The notes below the pieces were generated by a model. That model was not told the origin of the DNA, searched no databases, and was given only the letters and a program-made list of their open reading frames with translations. Source: an uncultured Eubacteriales bacterium (GTDB lineage: Bacteria; Bacillota; Clostridia; Peptostreptococcales; Anaerovoracaceae). From it: a stretch of 64,000 nt of DNA. The stretch lies in the NCBI GenBank assembly GCA_949285555.1, contig CASDYG010000003.1, positions 231,932 through 295,931 of the forward strand, given 5' to 3'. How positions within the stretch are numbered: position 1 is the stretch's first letter; each line of letters starts with the position of its first letter. Below are positions 35,928 through 45,071 of this stretch, piece by piece. Made by a program: the position numbers and the translations under genes.

Positions 35928-37268
35928 ATGGCTTTTGAAAGTTTATCCGATAAATTGCAACGCGCCTTTTCTAACATAAAAGGAAAGGGTGTACTAACGG
36001 AAAAGGATATTGATGCAGCTATGAGGGACGTAAAGCTAGCCCTCTTAGAAGCTGATGTAAACTTTAAGGTGGTAAAGGAATTTGTTGCTGAGTTGAAGGA
36101 AGAAGCACTTGGTGAAGAAGTCACTAGGAGTCTTACTCCTGATCAGCAGGTTATAAAAATGGTAAAAAATAAACTGGAGTCACTTATGGGTGGCACCAGC
36201 AGCAAGCTGACGTTTTCCTCATCTGGATTTACCACGATTATGATGGTAGGTCTTCAAGGTACAGGAAAGACTACTACATGTGGAAAGCTAGCATACCATT
36301 TAAAACAGCTGGGCAAAAAGCCGATGCTATGTGCATGCGATATATATAGACCTGCCGCCATAGATCAGCTTGAGGTAGTGGGAAAATCCGTAAATACACC
36401 TGTATATGTTGACAGAGAGGAGAAAAATCCATCTAAAATTGCTGAGGCAGCTAAGGCTGAAGCTGAAAAGAAGGGATATAACATACTTATTGTCGATACT
36501 GCAGGAAGACTTCATATTGATGAAACACTAATGGACGAACTGAAGGTTCTTAAATCGACAGTTAGACCTCACGAGATACTGTTAGTAGTAGATGCACTTA
36601 CTGGTCAGGATGCGGTCAATGTGGCCAAGGGCTTTGATGAAGCACTAGGTATTGACGGCATTATCATGACAAAGATGGATGGCGATTCTCGTGGCGGTGC
36701 AGCCCTTTCTGCCAAGAAGGTAACAGGAAAGCCTATTAAGTTTATGGGTACCAGTGAAAAAATGGATGGGCTTGAACAATTTCATCCAGAAAGACTGGCA
36801 AGTCGTATCCTTGGAATGGGTGATATTCTGACCATGATTGAGGATGCGGAAAAGCTATATGATGAGGAAGAGGCAAGGCGCCTTGAAGAAAAAATTCGAA
36901 AAAATAGCTTTACCTTGGAAGACTTCCTTGAACAGATGGGGCAGGTAAAAAAGATGGGCGGCATTAGAAAAATTATGGAAATGATGCCTGGTGTAGCTGG
37001 TAAGGTAAAGGATGTTGATTTTGATGCCGGAGAGAAAGAATTTACTCAAATGGAGGCAATCATCCAGTCTATGACCAGAGAGGAGAGACAAAACCCGGAT
37101 ATTCTAAATGCTAGCAGGAGAAAGAGGATTTCTGCAGGATGTGGGCTTCCTGTAAGTAAGATAAATAATATGATAAAGAAGTATAGCGAGGCCAAGGCAA
37201 TGATGAAAAAATTCTCAAATCCTAAGGCGATGAAGAAAAATCCTTTATTTAAGGGACTGTTTAACTAA
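35928..37268 (+). CDS. ffh: Signal recognition particle protein Ffh
   Basis: The 446-residue GTPase binds SRP RNA and signal sequences for membrane targeting. N domain, then G domain with GLQGTGKTTTCGK (about 106-118), DTAGRLHID, TKMDGDSRGG, and a Met-rich M domain from about 300 (MGQVKKMGGIRKIMEMMPG). Length and motifs are standard. A good AGGAG precedes the ATG 11 bases after ylxM. Confidence 0.98.
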   Translation: MAFESLSDKLQRAFSNIKGKGVLTEKDIDAAMRDVKLALLEADVNFKVVKEFVAELKEEALGEEVTRSLTPDQQVIKMVKNKLESLMGGTSSKLTFSSSGFTTIMMVGLQGTGKTTTCGKLAYHLKQLGKKPMLCACDIYRPAAIDQLEVVGKSVNTPVYVDREEKNPSKIAEAAKAEAEKKGYNILIVDTAGRLHIDETLMDELKVLKSTVRPHEILLVVDALTGQDAVNVAKGFDEALGIDGIIMTKMDGDSRGGAALSAKKVTGKPIKFMGTSEKMDGLEQFHPERLASRILGMGDILTMIEDAEKLYDEEEARRLEEKIRKNSFTLEDFLEQMGQVKKMGGIRKIMEMMPGVAGKVKDVDFDAGEKEFTQMEAIIQSMTREERQNPDILNASRRKRISAGCGLPVSKINNMIKKYSEAKAMMKKFSNPKAMKKNPLFKGLFN

Positions 37269-37325
37269 ATAGGTTTTAGCAGCAAGGCTGTTTAAAATAT
37301 ATAAATTAAAATTTTGGAGGAAATT

Positions 37326-37568
37326 ATGGTAAAAATTAGACTTAAGAGAATGGGAGCACATAAGAAGCCTTTTTACAGGGTGGTTGTAGCAGATTCAAGA
37401 AGGGCTAGAGATGGTAGATTCATCGAAGAAATTGGATATTATAATCCACTTAAGGATCCTGCTGAAATCAAAATTGATTCTGAGAAAGCGAAGAAGTGGT
37501 TAGGACATGGTGCTCAGCCAACAGAGGTGGTAAAGGGACTATTTAAGAAGTCAGGCATTATTGAATAA
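37326..37568 (+). CDS. rpsP: 30S ribosomal protein S16
   Basis: An 80-residue S16 with the typical [25 protein letters not shown]-terminus shape and the [13 protein letters not shown] block. It assists 30S assembly. ATG 37326 is used because TTGGAGG lies directly upstream. It starts the usual rpsP-khpA-rimM-trmD run. Confidence 0.97.
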   Translation: MVKIRLKRMGAHKKPFYRVVVADSRRARDGRFIEEIGYYNPLKDPAEIKIDSEKAKKWLGHGAQPTEVVKGLFKKSGIIE

Positions 37569-37583
37569 TAGGTAGGTCAGATA

Positions 37584-37850
37584 ATGAAGGAACTTTTGCA
37601 AACCATTGCACAAAACCTTGTATCACAGCCAAATGAAGTAGAAATAGTTTCCCAAGATGAGGGCCGTAAGGAAGAGTACGTACTAAAGGTTGCGCCTACT
37701 GATATGGGAAAGGTAATAGGTAGACAAGGTAGGATAGCAAGAGCTATAAGAACAGTTATAAAAGCCAAGGCCATCAAAGAAAACAGGCATGTAAATCTGG
37801 AAATTGTGAGTAAGGAAGAAGAGCAGGCCAATGATGGAGCGGAAGGATAA
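37584..37850 (+). CDS. khpA: KH-domain RNA-binding protein KhpA
   Basis: An 88-residue single KH-domain protein (YlqC). The GxxG loop is VIGRQGRIARAIRTVIKAKA; the C-terminal tail is slightly longer than usual and acidic. KhpA pairs with KhpB (Jag) in Gram-positive bacteria and affects cell elongation and sRNA binding. It overlaps rimM by 20 bases. Confidence 0.95.
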   Translation: MKELLQTIAQNLVSQPNEVEIVSQDEGRKEEYVLKVAPTDMGKVIGRQGRIARAIRTVIKAKAIKENRHVNLEIVSKEEEQANDGAEG

Positions 37851-38352
37851 AATACTAATAGGCAAGATAACCTCACCGCATGGAATAAGAGGCGAGGTCA
37901 GAGTATATCCGTACGGAAAGGGATTAGCTTCCTTTAGCAAAGAGCAGGAGCTTACTTGCTGCAATCACGAAGGAAAGCAGCATACTGTTACGGTGGAAGC
38001 TGCCCGTTCGCACAAGGGTATGGTAATACTTAAGCTCAAAGAGATAAACAATAGAAATCAGGCTGAGATCCTACGAGATGGAAGCCTTTTTTTGGATGAG
38101 AAGAACCTGCCGAAACTGGATGATGATGAATTTTATGTTAAGGATTTAATTGGACTATCTGTATATAACGTGAAGGATAAAGTTAAGCTGGGTGTGGTTA
38201 ACGATGTATTGACACAAGGTCCACAGGATATTTACGAGATAAAATTAGAAGATGGGCGAACTGTATATGTTCCCGCTGTTAAGGAGTTTATAAAAGCCGT
38301 TGATCTTGCCAATGGAATTAGTATAGCTCTAATTGAGGGGTTAATAGATTAG
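37831..38352 (+). CDS. rimM: 16S rRNA processing protein RimM
   Basis: A 173-residue RimM with the N-terminal domain GKITSPHGIRGEVRVYPYG and the PRC-barrel C-terminal domain (DEFYVKDLIGLSVY, VYVPAVKEFIKAVDL). It aids 30S head maturation with S19. Its start lies inside khpA, indicating coupling. Confidence 0.96.
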   Translation: MMERKDKILIGKITSPHGIRGEVRVYPYGKGLASFSKEQELTCCNHEGKQHTVTVEAARSHKGMVILKLKEINNRNQAEILRDGSLFLDEKNLPKLDDDEFYVKDLIGLSVYNVKDKVKLGVVNDVLTQGPQDIYEIKLEDGRTVYVPAVKEFIKAVDLANGISIALIEGLID

Positions 38353-38355
38353 AAT

Positions 38356-39144
38356 ATGCAAATCAATGTTTTAACGTTATTTCCCAGTATGCTGACTCCT
38401 ATGAGAGAAAGCATAATTGGACGTGCACTTGATAATGGGATTGTGGATATGAATATTATTGATATTCGTGATTTCTCAACCGATAAACGAAAGGCAGCAG
38501 ACGATTATCCTTTCGGAGGTGGTGCTGGACTGGTTATGAGCTGTCAGCCCATATGGGATGCAATGTCAAGTGTAGGGCAGGGAGGTAAAAAAATTTTAAT
38601 GTCTCCCCGAGGCAGACTTCTCAATAAGGAATATATTGATAGTTTACTTTCAGAGACTGAAATCACCATATTATGTGGTCATTATGAGGGGATAGATGAA
38701 CGCGTGATTGAACATTTCCAGTTTGAAGAGGTATCCATAGGTGATGTTATTTTGACGGGAGGAGAAATTCCAGCTATGGTTCTCATGGATAGTTTAATCA
38801 GACTGATTCCTGATGTGCTTTCGTCCAGAGAATCTGCGGAGGATGAATCCCTATATTCAGGACTTGTAGAATATCCTCAGTATACAAAGCCAAGAAATTT
38901 TAGAGATCACATGGTTCCTGAGGTTTTGCTGTCAGGGGATCACAGGAAGATATATCTGTGGAGACTGGAAGAATCCATTAGGAGGACTTACAAAGTCAGG
39001 CGGGATTTATTTGATGCATATATGAAGAAATATGAGCTAAGGCTTAATGAAAAACCTAGGCCTCTAAAGGATGAACGCATGATGATGGAAAGGCTGTTAA
39101 AAGAATTGAAGTTAGGAGATTGTCATGATAGGACGAAAGAATAA
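38356..39144 (+). CDS. trmD: tRNA (guanine-37-N1)-methyltransferase
   Basis: A 262-residue SPOUT methyltransferase that makes m1G37 in tRNA. The trefoil-knot sequences LCGHYEGIDERV and SIGDVILTGGEIPAMVLMD are intact, as is the N-terminal FPSMLTPMRESIIGRAL. It starts three bases after rimM and overlaps the next gene by 20 bases. Confidence 0.97.
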   Translation: MQINVLTLFPSMLTPMRESIIGRALDNGIVDMNIIDIRDFSTDKRKAADDYPFGGGAGLVMSCQPIWDAMSSVGQGGKKILMSPRGRLLNKEYIDSLLSETEITILCGHYEGIDERVIEHFQFEEVSIGDVILTGGEIPAMVLMDSLIRLIPDVLSSRESAEDESLYSGLVEYPQYTKPRNFRDHMVPEVLLSGDHRKIYLWRLEESIRRTYKVRRDLFDAYMKKYELRLNEKPRPLKDERMMMERLLKELKLGDCHDRTKE

Positions 39145-40237
39145 TAAGCCGATCTCTAAAAAAAATACAACTCCTAAAAAAGAAAATGCCAAGGATAGGA
39201 GAAATAAAGCTAAGCGTAATATGAGTAAAGCCTCTACTCAAAAGGTAGCTAGAGAAGATAGAACCATAGTAGAGAGACTGCCGAAGAAGAAAACTATAGT
39301 TATTTTAGCTGTAGTTATGTTCATTTTATATATTATTTTATATGCATTTCCTGCACTAAAGGCTTCACTACAGCCGACATATGTCATTCAATATGGAGAG
39401 TTTTTAGATAGAGATAAGTCAATAGGCTATTTTTCCAGATATGAAATACCATATGTGGCAGAGGTAGGAGGAAATACAGAGTATCTTTTAAAAGAAAATA
39501 CACTAGCTAGAACTGGTAGTACGGTACTTCAGGTAAGCGGAGAAGGTGGTAAGCCATCATCTAAGCTTGAGAATATGGCAAAAGCATATAAGAAGAATGC
39601 AAAGTATACCAAGGACTTTAAGCTTGAAAATGAAGGACTAGTATCATTTTTTATGGATGGTAATGAAACACGCCTATCTCCAGATAAGCTAAAAAATATT
39701 TCATACGAAAAAATGACTAAGCTAAATCAGTCGGATATGGAAGATATGAGTCGCTCCCAGATAAACAAAGGTGAGCCTGTATTTAAGATTGTAGACAGGA
39801 CTAAATGGTACATACTTACATTCTTAGATAAGAAACGTGCCGATGAATATGAGGTAGGCAGAAAGGTTACTCTTGAAATAAATGGGGATGAGCTTGATGC
39901 GAGAGTAATGTATTCCAAGGAAGAAAAAGGCCAGCTGCGTGTAATTTTAGAAACTAATACATACTATTCCAAGCTTGCTCAGCTTCGTGTCAATGAAATA
40001 GGTATTGTATTAAATCATATGCGTGGTATACTTGTAGAGAATAGATGTATTACTCAAAAAAATGCTATGGATGGTGTTATGCGAAAAACCAACACCGGAA
40101 GGTATGAATTCGTACCAATCAATATCATTGCAAAGGGTGACGAGTATTCAGTGGTTTCTAAAAAGCTTTTTTATGATCATGAGGGAAAGCAATATGATAC
40201 CGTAGATACATATGATGAGCTTTTGAGAAATCCGTAA
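39125..40237 (+). CDS. HlyD-like membrane protein next to division genes
   Basis: A 370-residue protein with a very basic, Lys-rich N-terminal tail (about 1-55), one membrane helix (about 57-78) and a long extracytoplasmic part with weak resemblance to HlyD/biotinyl-lipoyl adaptor proteins (QVSGEGGKPSS, GEPVFKIVDRTKWYILTFLDKKRA, RVILETNTYYSKLAQLRVNEIGIVLN). No partner ABC or RND gene is present. Its fixed place before yggS and sepF suggests a role at the envelope or septum, by inference only. The start overlaps trmD. Confidence 0.7.
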   Translation: MIGRKNNKPISKKNTTPKKENAKDRRNKAKRNMSKASTQKVAREDRTIVERLPKKKTIVILAVVMFILYIILYAFPALKASLQPTYVIQYGEFLDRDKSIGYFSRYEIPYVAEVGGNTEYLLKENTLARTGSTVLQVSGEGGKPSSKLENMAKAYKKNAKYTKDFKLENEGLVSFFMDGNETRLSPDKLKNISYEKMTKLNQSDMEDMSRSQINKGEPVFKIVDRTKWYILTFLDKKRADEYEVGRKVTLEINGDELDARVMYSKEEKGQLRVILETNTYYSKLAQLRVNEIGIVLNHMRGILVENRCITQKNAMDGVMRKTNTGRYEFVPINIIAKGDEYSVVSKKLFYDHEGKQYDTVDTYDELLRNP

Positions 40238-40246
40238 GGAGGCAGT

Positions 40247-40939
40247 ATGAGTATCAAAGCAAATATACAGGCCATTGAAGAAATTAAGGCAAGGCATGCT
40301 GAGATTTCAGGTAGAGCAAGTGAGGACGTGCTTCTTCTTGCTGTTACAAAGCTACATGGTGCAGATGAAATAAATGAAGCTATAGAATGTGGTATAACAG
40401 ATATTGGTGAGAACAAGGTTCAGGAAATTATTGATAAATATGAAAAACTTAAGCCTGTTCGTATTCATTTGATTGGACATTTGCAAACAAATAAGGTAAA
40501 ATATATTATTGATAAGGTTCATATGATCCATTCGGTAGATAGTCTTAGACTAGCTCAGGAGATAAATAAGAGAGCTGAGCAACACGATTTGGATATGAAC
40601 ATTTTGATCCAGGTGAATGTGGCTCATGATGAAAATAAATTCGGTATTGACAAGGATGAATTAGAGCAGCTCTTAGGAGATATTTCATCAACATGTCCGC
40701 GACTTAAGGTCAAAGGATTGATGAGCATAGTTCCATACGCTGAGGATTTGGAAGAAGTTAGACCTTATTTTCAAATGGCTAAGAAGCTGTTTGATCAGAT
40801 TAAAGAAAAAGAGATTAAGGGAGTTGACTTTCAATTCTTATCCATGGGTATGTCCAACGACTTTACCGTGGCTATTGAAGAGGGATCAAATATAATTCGA
40901 GTAGGTACGGCTATATTCGGAGAAAGAGATTATAGATAA
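40247..40939 (+). CDS. yggS: YggS family pyridoxal phosphate homeostasis protein
   Basis: A 230-residue alanine-racemase-fold PLP-binding protein without known catalysis. The PLP Lys lies in LLLAVTKLHGADEINEAI; GENKVQEIIDKYE, HLIGHLQTNKVKYI and LSMGMSNDFTVAIEEGSNIIRVGTAIFG are family blocks. It is the ylmE member of the yggS-sepF-yggT division cluster. AAGGAGG precedes the ATG. Confidence 0.97.
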   Translation: MSIKANIQAIEEIKARHAEISGRASEDVLLLAVTKLHGADEINEAIECGITDIGENKVQEIIDKYEKLKPVRIHLIGHLQTNKVKYIIDKVHMIHSVDSLRLAQEINKRAEQHDLDMNILIQVNVAHDENKFGIDKDELEQLLGDISSTCPRLKVKGLMSIVPYAEDLEEVRPYFQMAKKLFDQIKEKEIKGVDFQFLSMGMSNDFTVAIEEGSNIIRVGTAIFGERDYR

Positions 40940-40954
40940 TATTTGGAGGCATGT

Positions 40955-41491
40955 ATGACATTTACAGACACTATCAAGAAGCTTATAGGCAGTGAAGAGG
41001 ATGTGTATGAAGAAAATTACACTCAGGAAGAGATAGAAGAGGCTAAGGCAAATATTGCAGCTGAGGAGTTTCATTCTACAGCCGAAAAGCCAAGCAGCTT
41101 CAGAGAAACTATGGTTTCATCCAGAGGAGGACAGAGCGTTACTAAGCCATCTTCCGCAGCTAGATTTTCTATCGCAGGTACCAGTGCACTTAAGCTGGTT
41201 GTGATCGAGCCTAAGGGCTTCAATGAGTGTGAAAAGCTAGTTGAGAGCTTGAAAAATAGAAGACCGATCATTATAAATCTTGATAAATTAGATACGGAAA
41301 CAGCAAAGAAAATTTTTGACTTCTTAAGTGGAGCCACATTTGCTATCAATGGAAATGTCCAGAAAATTGCAAATAACATCTTTGTATTTGCACCAGAAAA
41401 TATTGATATTGATTCTGATGATACACAGGAGAGTGGTGGATTTCAGTTTCAAATAGAAGATGGCGACAGTAATCCTTGGATTAGCAGATAG
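40955..41491 (+). CDS. sepF: Cell division protein SepF
   Basis: A 178-residue SepF. The N-terminal amphipathic helix (MTFTDTIKKLIG) binds membrane; after an acidic, low-complexity linker the SepF core (about 70-150; NRRPIIINLDKLDTETAKKIFDFLSGATFAINGNVQKIANNIFVFAP) polymerises and tethers FtsZ. ATG 40955 is used because TTGGAGG is just before it. Confidence 0.96.
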   Translation: MTFTDTIKKLIGSEEDVYEENYTQEEIEEAKANIAAEEFHSTAEKPSSFRETMVSSRGGQSVTKPSSAARFSIAGTSALKLVVIEPKGFNECEKLVESLKNRRPIIINLDKLDTETAKKIFDFLSGATFAINGNVQKIANNIFVFAPENIDIDSDDTQESGGFQFQIEDGDSNPWISR

Positions 41492-41502
41492 CATTTTTAG
41501 AT

Positions 41503-41793
41503 ATGATATCACTGTTTGTTTTAATTTTTAAGCTAATAGACTTAGTTAGCATTATATTATTTATTTTGCTATTTGCAAGAGCTATCATTTCATGGGTTCC
41601 ATATTCTAATATTGCAGTTCAGGTAAGAAAATTAAATTTTCTTACTGATTGGCTTGTAAATATTTCAAGGGGATTTTTGAGGGGAACATTTTTTGACCGT
41701 TTTCCAATAGATTTCTCGATTGTGCTATCCATGATTTTGATAGAGGTAGCAAGGTATATTTTAAAGAGAATTATACTCTTGTTTATATTCTAG
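41503..41793 (+). CDS. yggT: YggT family membrane protein
   Basis: A 96-residue protein with two hydrophobic stretches (about 3-27 and 64-94) and the family region ARAIISWVPYSN. YggT (YlmG) follows sepF in many Gram-positive bacteria and is linked to division or osmotic tolerance; its mechanism is unknown. It lies 11 bases after sepF. Confidence 0.93.
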   Translation: MISLFVLIFKLIDLVSIILFILLFARAIISWVPYSNIAVQVRKLNFLTDWLVNISRGFLRGTFFDRFPIDFSIVLSMILIEVARYILKRIILLFIF

Positions 41794-41800
41794 AGGAGGA

Positions 41801-41822
41801 GGGGGCAATGCCCCCTGTTTTT
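41801..41822 (+). promoter_or_regulatory. Hairpin at the lspA start site
   Basis: GGGGGC (41801-41806), loop AAT, GCCCCC (41810-41815), then TGTTTTT. ATG 41808 is inside the hairpin; ATG 41823 lies seven bases after it, and GGAGGA (41795-41800) abuts its 5' side. It may act as a weak terminator or control translation of lspA. Confidence 0.6.
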
Positions 41823-42272
41823 ATGAGATATTGGATCACAGCAATAATAATAATCATTTTGGACCAGGCAACAAAGTGGATGGTTAGAAGCGTTGAAATT
41901 TTCCGTGAAGGAGTAAACATAATAGATGGCTTTTTTCAGCTTAAATATGTGGAAAACCACGGTGCTGCTTTTAGTAGTCTGTGGGGGGAAAGATATCTTC
42001 TATTATGTATTGGAATTGTAGTTCTTGTAATTCTTTTTGCCTATATATATAAAGAGAGGAAAAGATTATCAAGCCTAAATGTACTTGCTCTGACTATGAT
42101 AATTACAGGTGGTATCGGAAATATGATAGACCGCTTTTTATTCGGATATGTTACAGACATGTTCAGCTTTTCTTTTTTTTCACCCGTATTTAATGTAGCT
42201 GATATATCCATTACACTAGGAGCAGGTCTTTATATATTATCAATTTTAGTTTTTGGACGAAGCAGGAATTAA
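41808..42272 (+). CDS. lspA: Prolipoprotein signal peptidase
   Basis: A 154-residue (or 149 from ATG 41823) aspartic peptidase that cuts lipoprotein signal peptides at the lipidated Cys. Four membrane helices are predicted. Catalytic blocks are LDQATKWMV, YVENHGAAFS, GGIGNMIDRF and FNVADISITLG, whose Asp residues are intact. The family usually begins close to RYWI, so either ATG is acceptable. Confidence 0.95.
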   Translation: MPPVFMRYWITAIIIIILDQATKWMVRSVEIFREGVNIIDGFFQLKYVENHGAAFSSLWGERYLLLCIGIVVLVILFAYIYKERKRLSSLNVLALTMIITGGIGNMIDRFLFGYVTDMFSFSFFSPVFNVADISITLGAGLYILSILVFGRSRN

Positions 42273-42274
42273 GA

Positions 42275-43243
42275 ATGAATATGGAAAAAGAGGATAAAAA
42301 CAATTTAATTGATGATGTTACCGAGGATACAGTTCTTGAAGTAAAGCTCAAAGAAGCTGGACGTTTGGACAAGGTGCTTGCAAAGTCCATTAGTGAGATT
42401 AGTAGAAATAGAATACAGCAGCTAATAGAAGAGCAGAGGGTATTTCTTAATAATATTAAGGTTGAGAACAAGAAGACTGAAGCTGATATGGGTGATGAGG
42501 TTAGGTTAATTATTCCTGCTCCTGTGGAACTGGACATTAAACCAGAGGATCTTAAGCTTGATATTGTTTATGAAGATGATGATATTTTAGTTATCAATAA
42601 GCCGTCAGGAATGGTAGTTCATCCATGTAAGGGGCATTATAGTGGGACGCTTGTACATGGGCTTCTGCATCATTGCAGGGGCAGGCTGTCAGATATAAAT
42701 GGTGTAATTCGTCCCGGAATCGTTCATCGAATAGATATGGATACAAGTGGTCTTCTGGTGGTTGCCAAGAATAATATTGCCCATGAGAGATTGGCAAAGG
42801 AGTTACAGGAGCATCTAATAGAGCGTACCTACTATGCACTAATATATGGACGAATGAAGCCTGAATGCGGAGTAATAGATTTGCCCATTGGTAGGGATCC
42901 TAATAACCGTAAGCGTATGTGGGTGTGTAAACAAGGGGGAAAAAGAGCGATTACCAGCTATGAGGAGATTGAGGTATTTCCGGCTTACAGCCTTCTGAAA
43001 CTTAATTTAAAGACAGGAAGGACGCACCAAATCAGAGTACATCTATCGTATAATAGACATCCAATAGTTGGCGACATATTGTATGGCCCTAAAAAAGCCT
43101 TAGTTGAGGGTGGGCAATTATTACATGCAAAAAAAATTGCATTTACTCATCCTGTAACGGGTGATAGAATGGAATTCGAAGTTCCATTACCATTGGATTT
43201 TGAAAGAGTATTGGAAAAGCTGAGAAAAAGTGGAAGAATATAG
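42275..43243 (+). CDS. rluD: RluD-type 23S rRNA pseudouridine synthase
   Basis: A 322-residue RluA-family enzyme with an N-terminal S4 RNA-binding domain (about 28-80) and the catalytic domain. The active Asp is in PGIVHRIDMDTSGLLVVAKN (HRID), followed by KTGRTHQIRVHLSYN. It modifies helix 69 uridines or a related rRNA site. It directly follows lspA as in many Firmicutes. Confidence 0.94.
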   Translation: MNMEKEDKNNLIDDVTEDTVLEVKLKEAGRLDKVLAKSISEISRNRIQQLIEEQRVFLNNIKVENKKTEADMGDEVRLIIPAPVELDIKPEDLKLDIVYEDDDILVINKPSGMVVHPCKGHYSGTLVHGLLHHCRGRLSDINGVIRPGIVHRIDMDTSGLLVVAKNNIAHERLAKELQEHLIERTYYALIYGRMKPECGVIDLPIGRDPNNRKRMWVCKQGGKRAITSYEEIEVFPAYSLLKLNLKTGRTHQIRVHLSYNRHPIVGDILYGPKKALVEGGQLLHAKKIAFTHPVTGDRMEFEVPLPLDFERVLEKLRKSGRI

Positions 43244-43413
43244 GCTGACAAGTAGCTTAGGATTATAAAAGGCTGGATGAAACAAGAATAGTACACCCAA
43301 CCTGAGGATATTATGTGAAGAGTAGCATACCTCCTTTTTAGATTTCCTCAAGAGATATCTTAGGCGAAATAAAATAAAAGAGTAATAGAAATATACAAAA
43401 AATGCAAATTTTA

Positions 43414-43446
43414 ACATTAAAATGTCGGAATTGGGTATTTTAATGT
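43414..43446 (+). promoter_or_regulatory. Inverted repeat before the hydrolase gene
   Basis: ACATTAAAAT (43414-43423) and ATTTTAATGT (43437-43446) are exactly complementary around a 13-base centre, ending three bases before the AGGAG of the hydrolase. It could be an operator or an mRNA hairpin masking the ribosome site. I see no other gene in the 216-base gap. Confidence 0.45.
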
Positions 43447-43459
43447 AATAGGAGAAATA

Positions 43460-44347
43460 GTGTTAGAGTGGAATAACTTTATTTTACAGGACGGATATGT
43501 AGCATATGAAAAAAAAGGGATAAGTCACAATCCAAAAAGAATAATCATCTTAGTACATGGCATGTGTACCCATGGCAGAAGCATAGGAGAGATTGGGCGC
43601 TTTCTTTCAAAGGATACTGCACTTTTTACCTTTGACTTGCCAGGCCATGGGCATTCTCAAGGAAGAAGGGGTGATGTTTCTGATCGAGAATTAATAATTT
43701 TACTTGTTGATAAGCTGATAGAGCACGCAAAAAGAAAATATGAAGATGCAGAAATTACGCTAATGGGACACAGCTTCGGTGGAGCAATCGTACTGGAGTA
43801 TTTGCAACGAGGAAGCCATAGAATGCTGATTGACAAGTATCTATCATGCTCACCATGGATAAGACTGGTGCATAAGGACAATCCTATTACATATTTTTTA
43901 AGCAAAATAGTTGGAAAAATCATGCCTCGTATCACAATTAATACAGGAGTTGATGAAGGCTGGAAGAAAGATTATAGAAAAAAGAATGATTTAGACGAAA
44001 AAAAGAAGGAAATATTAGAGCTTAAACATGGTAAAATAAGTCTTGGTGGTCTGACAAAGGCTGCCAAATTTGGCAGACAGTTTCAAAGAGGTAAGGTAGC
44101 CTATGATGAGCATGCTCTTAAAAAACCACTACTTGTCTTGTATGGTAAAGATGATGAGCTATGTAGCTATGAAGCATGCAAAAATGCATTTTATATATAT
44201 GAATTTAGAAATAGCAGCTTTATCGGTCTGGATAATCATGTGCATCTTATTTTTACTACCAAGGATAAGATAACAACGGAAGGTGAGGTAGCCAAAAGTG
44301 CTACAAAAGCAATGGTAAAAGTGTTAGAATATATTGAGGAGGCTTAG
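43460..44347 (+). CDS. Alpha/beta hydrolase, lysophospholipase/monoacylglycerol lipase-like
   Basis: A 295-residue serine hydrolase of the Hydrolase_4 group. The oxyanion block is ILVHGMCTHGRS, the nucleophile elbow GHSFGG (about residue 111), an acid in LYGKDDELCS and the His in GLDNHVHLIF. LPGHGHSQGRRGDVSD matches lysophospholipase and monoacylglycerol lipase proteins. It starts with GTG after AGGAG and precedes the relQ-like gene by two bases. The natural ester substrate is unknown. Confidence 0.88.
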   Translation: MLEWNNFILQDGYVAYEKKGISHNPKRIIILVHGMCTHGRSIGEIGRFLSKDTALFTFDLPGHGHSQGRRGDVSDRELIILLVDKLIEHAKRKYEDAEITLMGHSFGGAIVLEYLQRGSHRMLIDKYLSCSPWIRLVHKDNPITYFLSKIVGKIMPRITINTGVDEGWKKDYRKKNDLDEKKKEILELKHGKISLGGLTKAAKFGRQFQRGKVAYDEHALKKPLLVLYGKDDELCSYEACKNAFYIYEFRNSSFIGLDNHVHLIFTTKDKITTEGEVAKSATKAMVKVLEYIEEA

Positions 44348-44349
44348 GT

Positions 44350-45000
44350 ATGAGTAATATAGAGATAAAGCAAGCACTATTTGATGAGCTTAAGAATTCC
44401 TTTGAATATTCCATACTTATGATGAGATATGACTCTGCGATAAGAGAAGTAAAAACCAAGCTTGAGATATTAAATAATGAGCTTTCACTTACTAGTGAAG
44501 AAAGTCCAATTGCATCCATTCATGCAAGGCGAAAGAAGGATGTTAGTATTTTTAATAAGCTCATTAGACAGGAAAATGAAATCAGTCTTTCTGGCATAGA
44601 GGAGAATTTAAACGATGTAGCAGGGATCAGAGTAATATGTCCCTTTATTGATGATATATATAATGTGGTCGATATGCTGACTGCGCAGGATGATATTTCA
44701 GTTATTCAAATTAAGGATTATATAAAAAATCCCAAGCCCAATGGTTATCGAAGCTATCATATGATAGTGGAGGTTCCAGTATTTTTTTCTAATGAAAAAA
44801 AGCCAATGAGATGTGAGGTACAGATTAGAACCGTTGGTATGAATTTCTGGGCGAGCTTAGAGCATCAAATAAAGTATAAGCATGATATTGAGGATGATGT
44901 GGATGAAATCATGAATCAGTTGAAGCATTGTGCAGATACCATTGCAGAAACAGATAAGAGCATGCTCCAATTGCGAAATAGGATAAAAGGTAGCAAATAA
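44350..45000 (+). CDS. relQ: Small alarmone synthetase (RelQ/YjbM type)
   Basis: A 216-residue single-domain (p)ppGpp synthetase. Synthetase motifs are visible: ARRKKDVSIFNKL, NDVAGIRVICPFIDDIYNV, NPKPNGYRSYHMIVEV and RCEVQIRTVGMNFWASLEHQIKYK. There is no hydrolase, TGS or ACT domain, so it lacks ribosome-linked control. It forms an operon with the hydrolase. AGGAGG precedes the ATG. Confidence 0.94.
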   Translation: MSNIEIKQALFDELKNSFEYSILMMRYDSAIREVKTKLEILNNELSLTSEESPIASIHARRKKDVSIFNKLIRQENEISLSGIEENLNDVAGIRVICPFIDDIYNVVDMLTAQDDISVIQIKDYIKNPKPNGYRSYHMIVEVPVFFSNEKKPMRCEVQIRTVGMNFWASLEHQIKYKHDIEDDVDEIMNQLKHCADTIAETDKSMLQLRNRIKGSK

Positions 45001-45005
45001 AATAA

Positions 45006-45069
45006 ACCTATCATATATACTTGAAATCTAATTTTATTAGAAAAATCAAAATATATGATAGGTATTTTT
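45006..45069. terminator. Bidirectional terminator between relQ and rqcH
   Basis: ACCTATCATATAT (45006-45018) is complementary to ATATATGATAGGT (45051-45063), followed by ATTTTTT on the plus strand. It sits between convergent genes. Confidence 0.8.
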
Positions 45070-45071
45070 TG

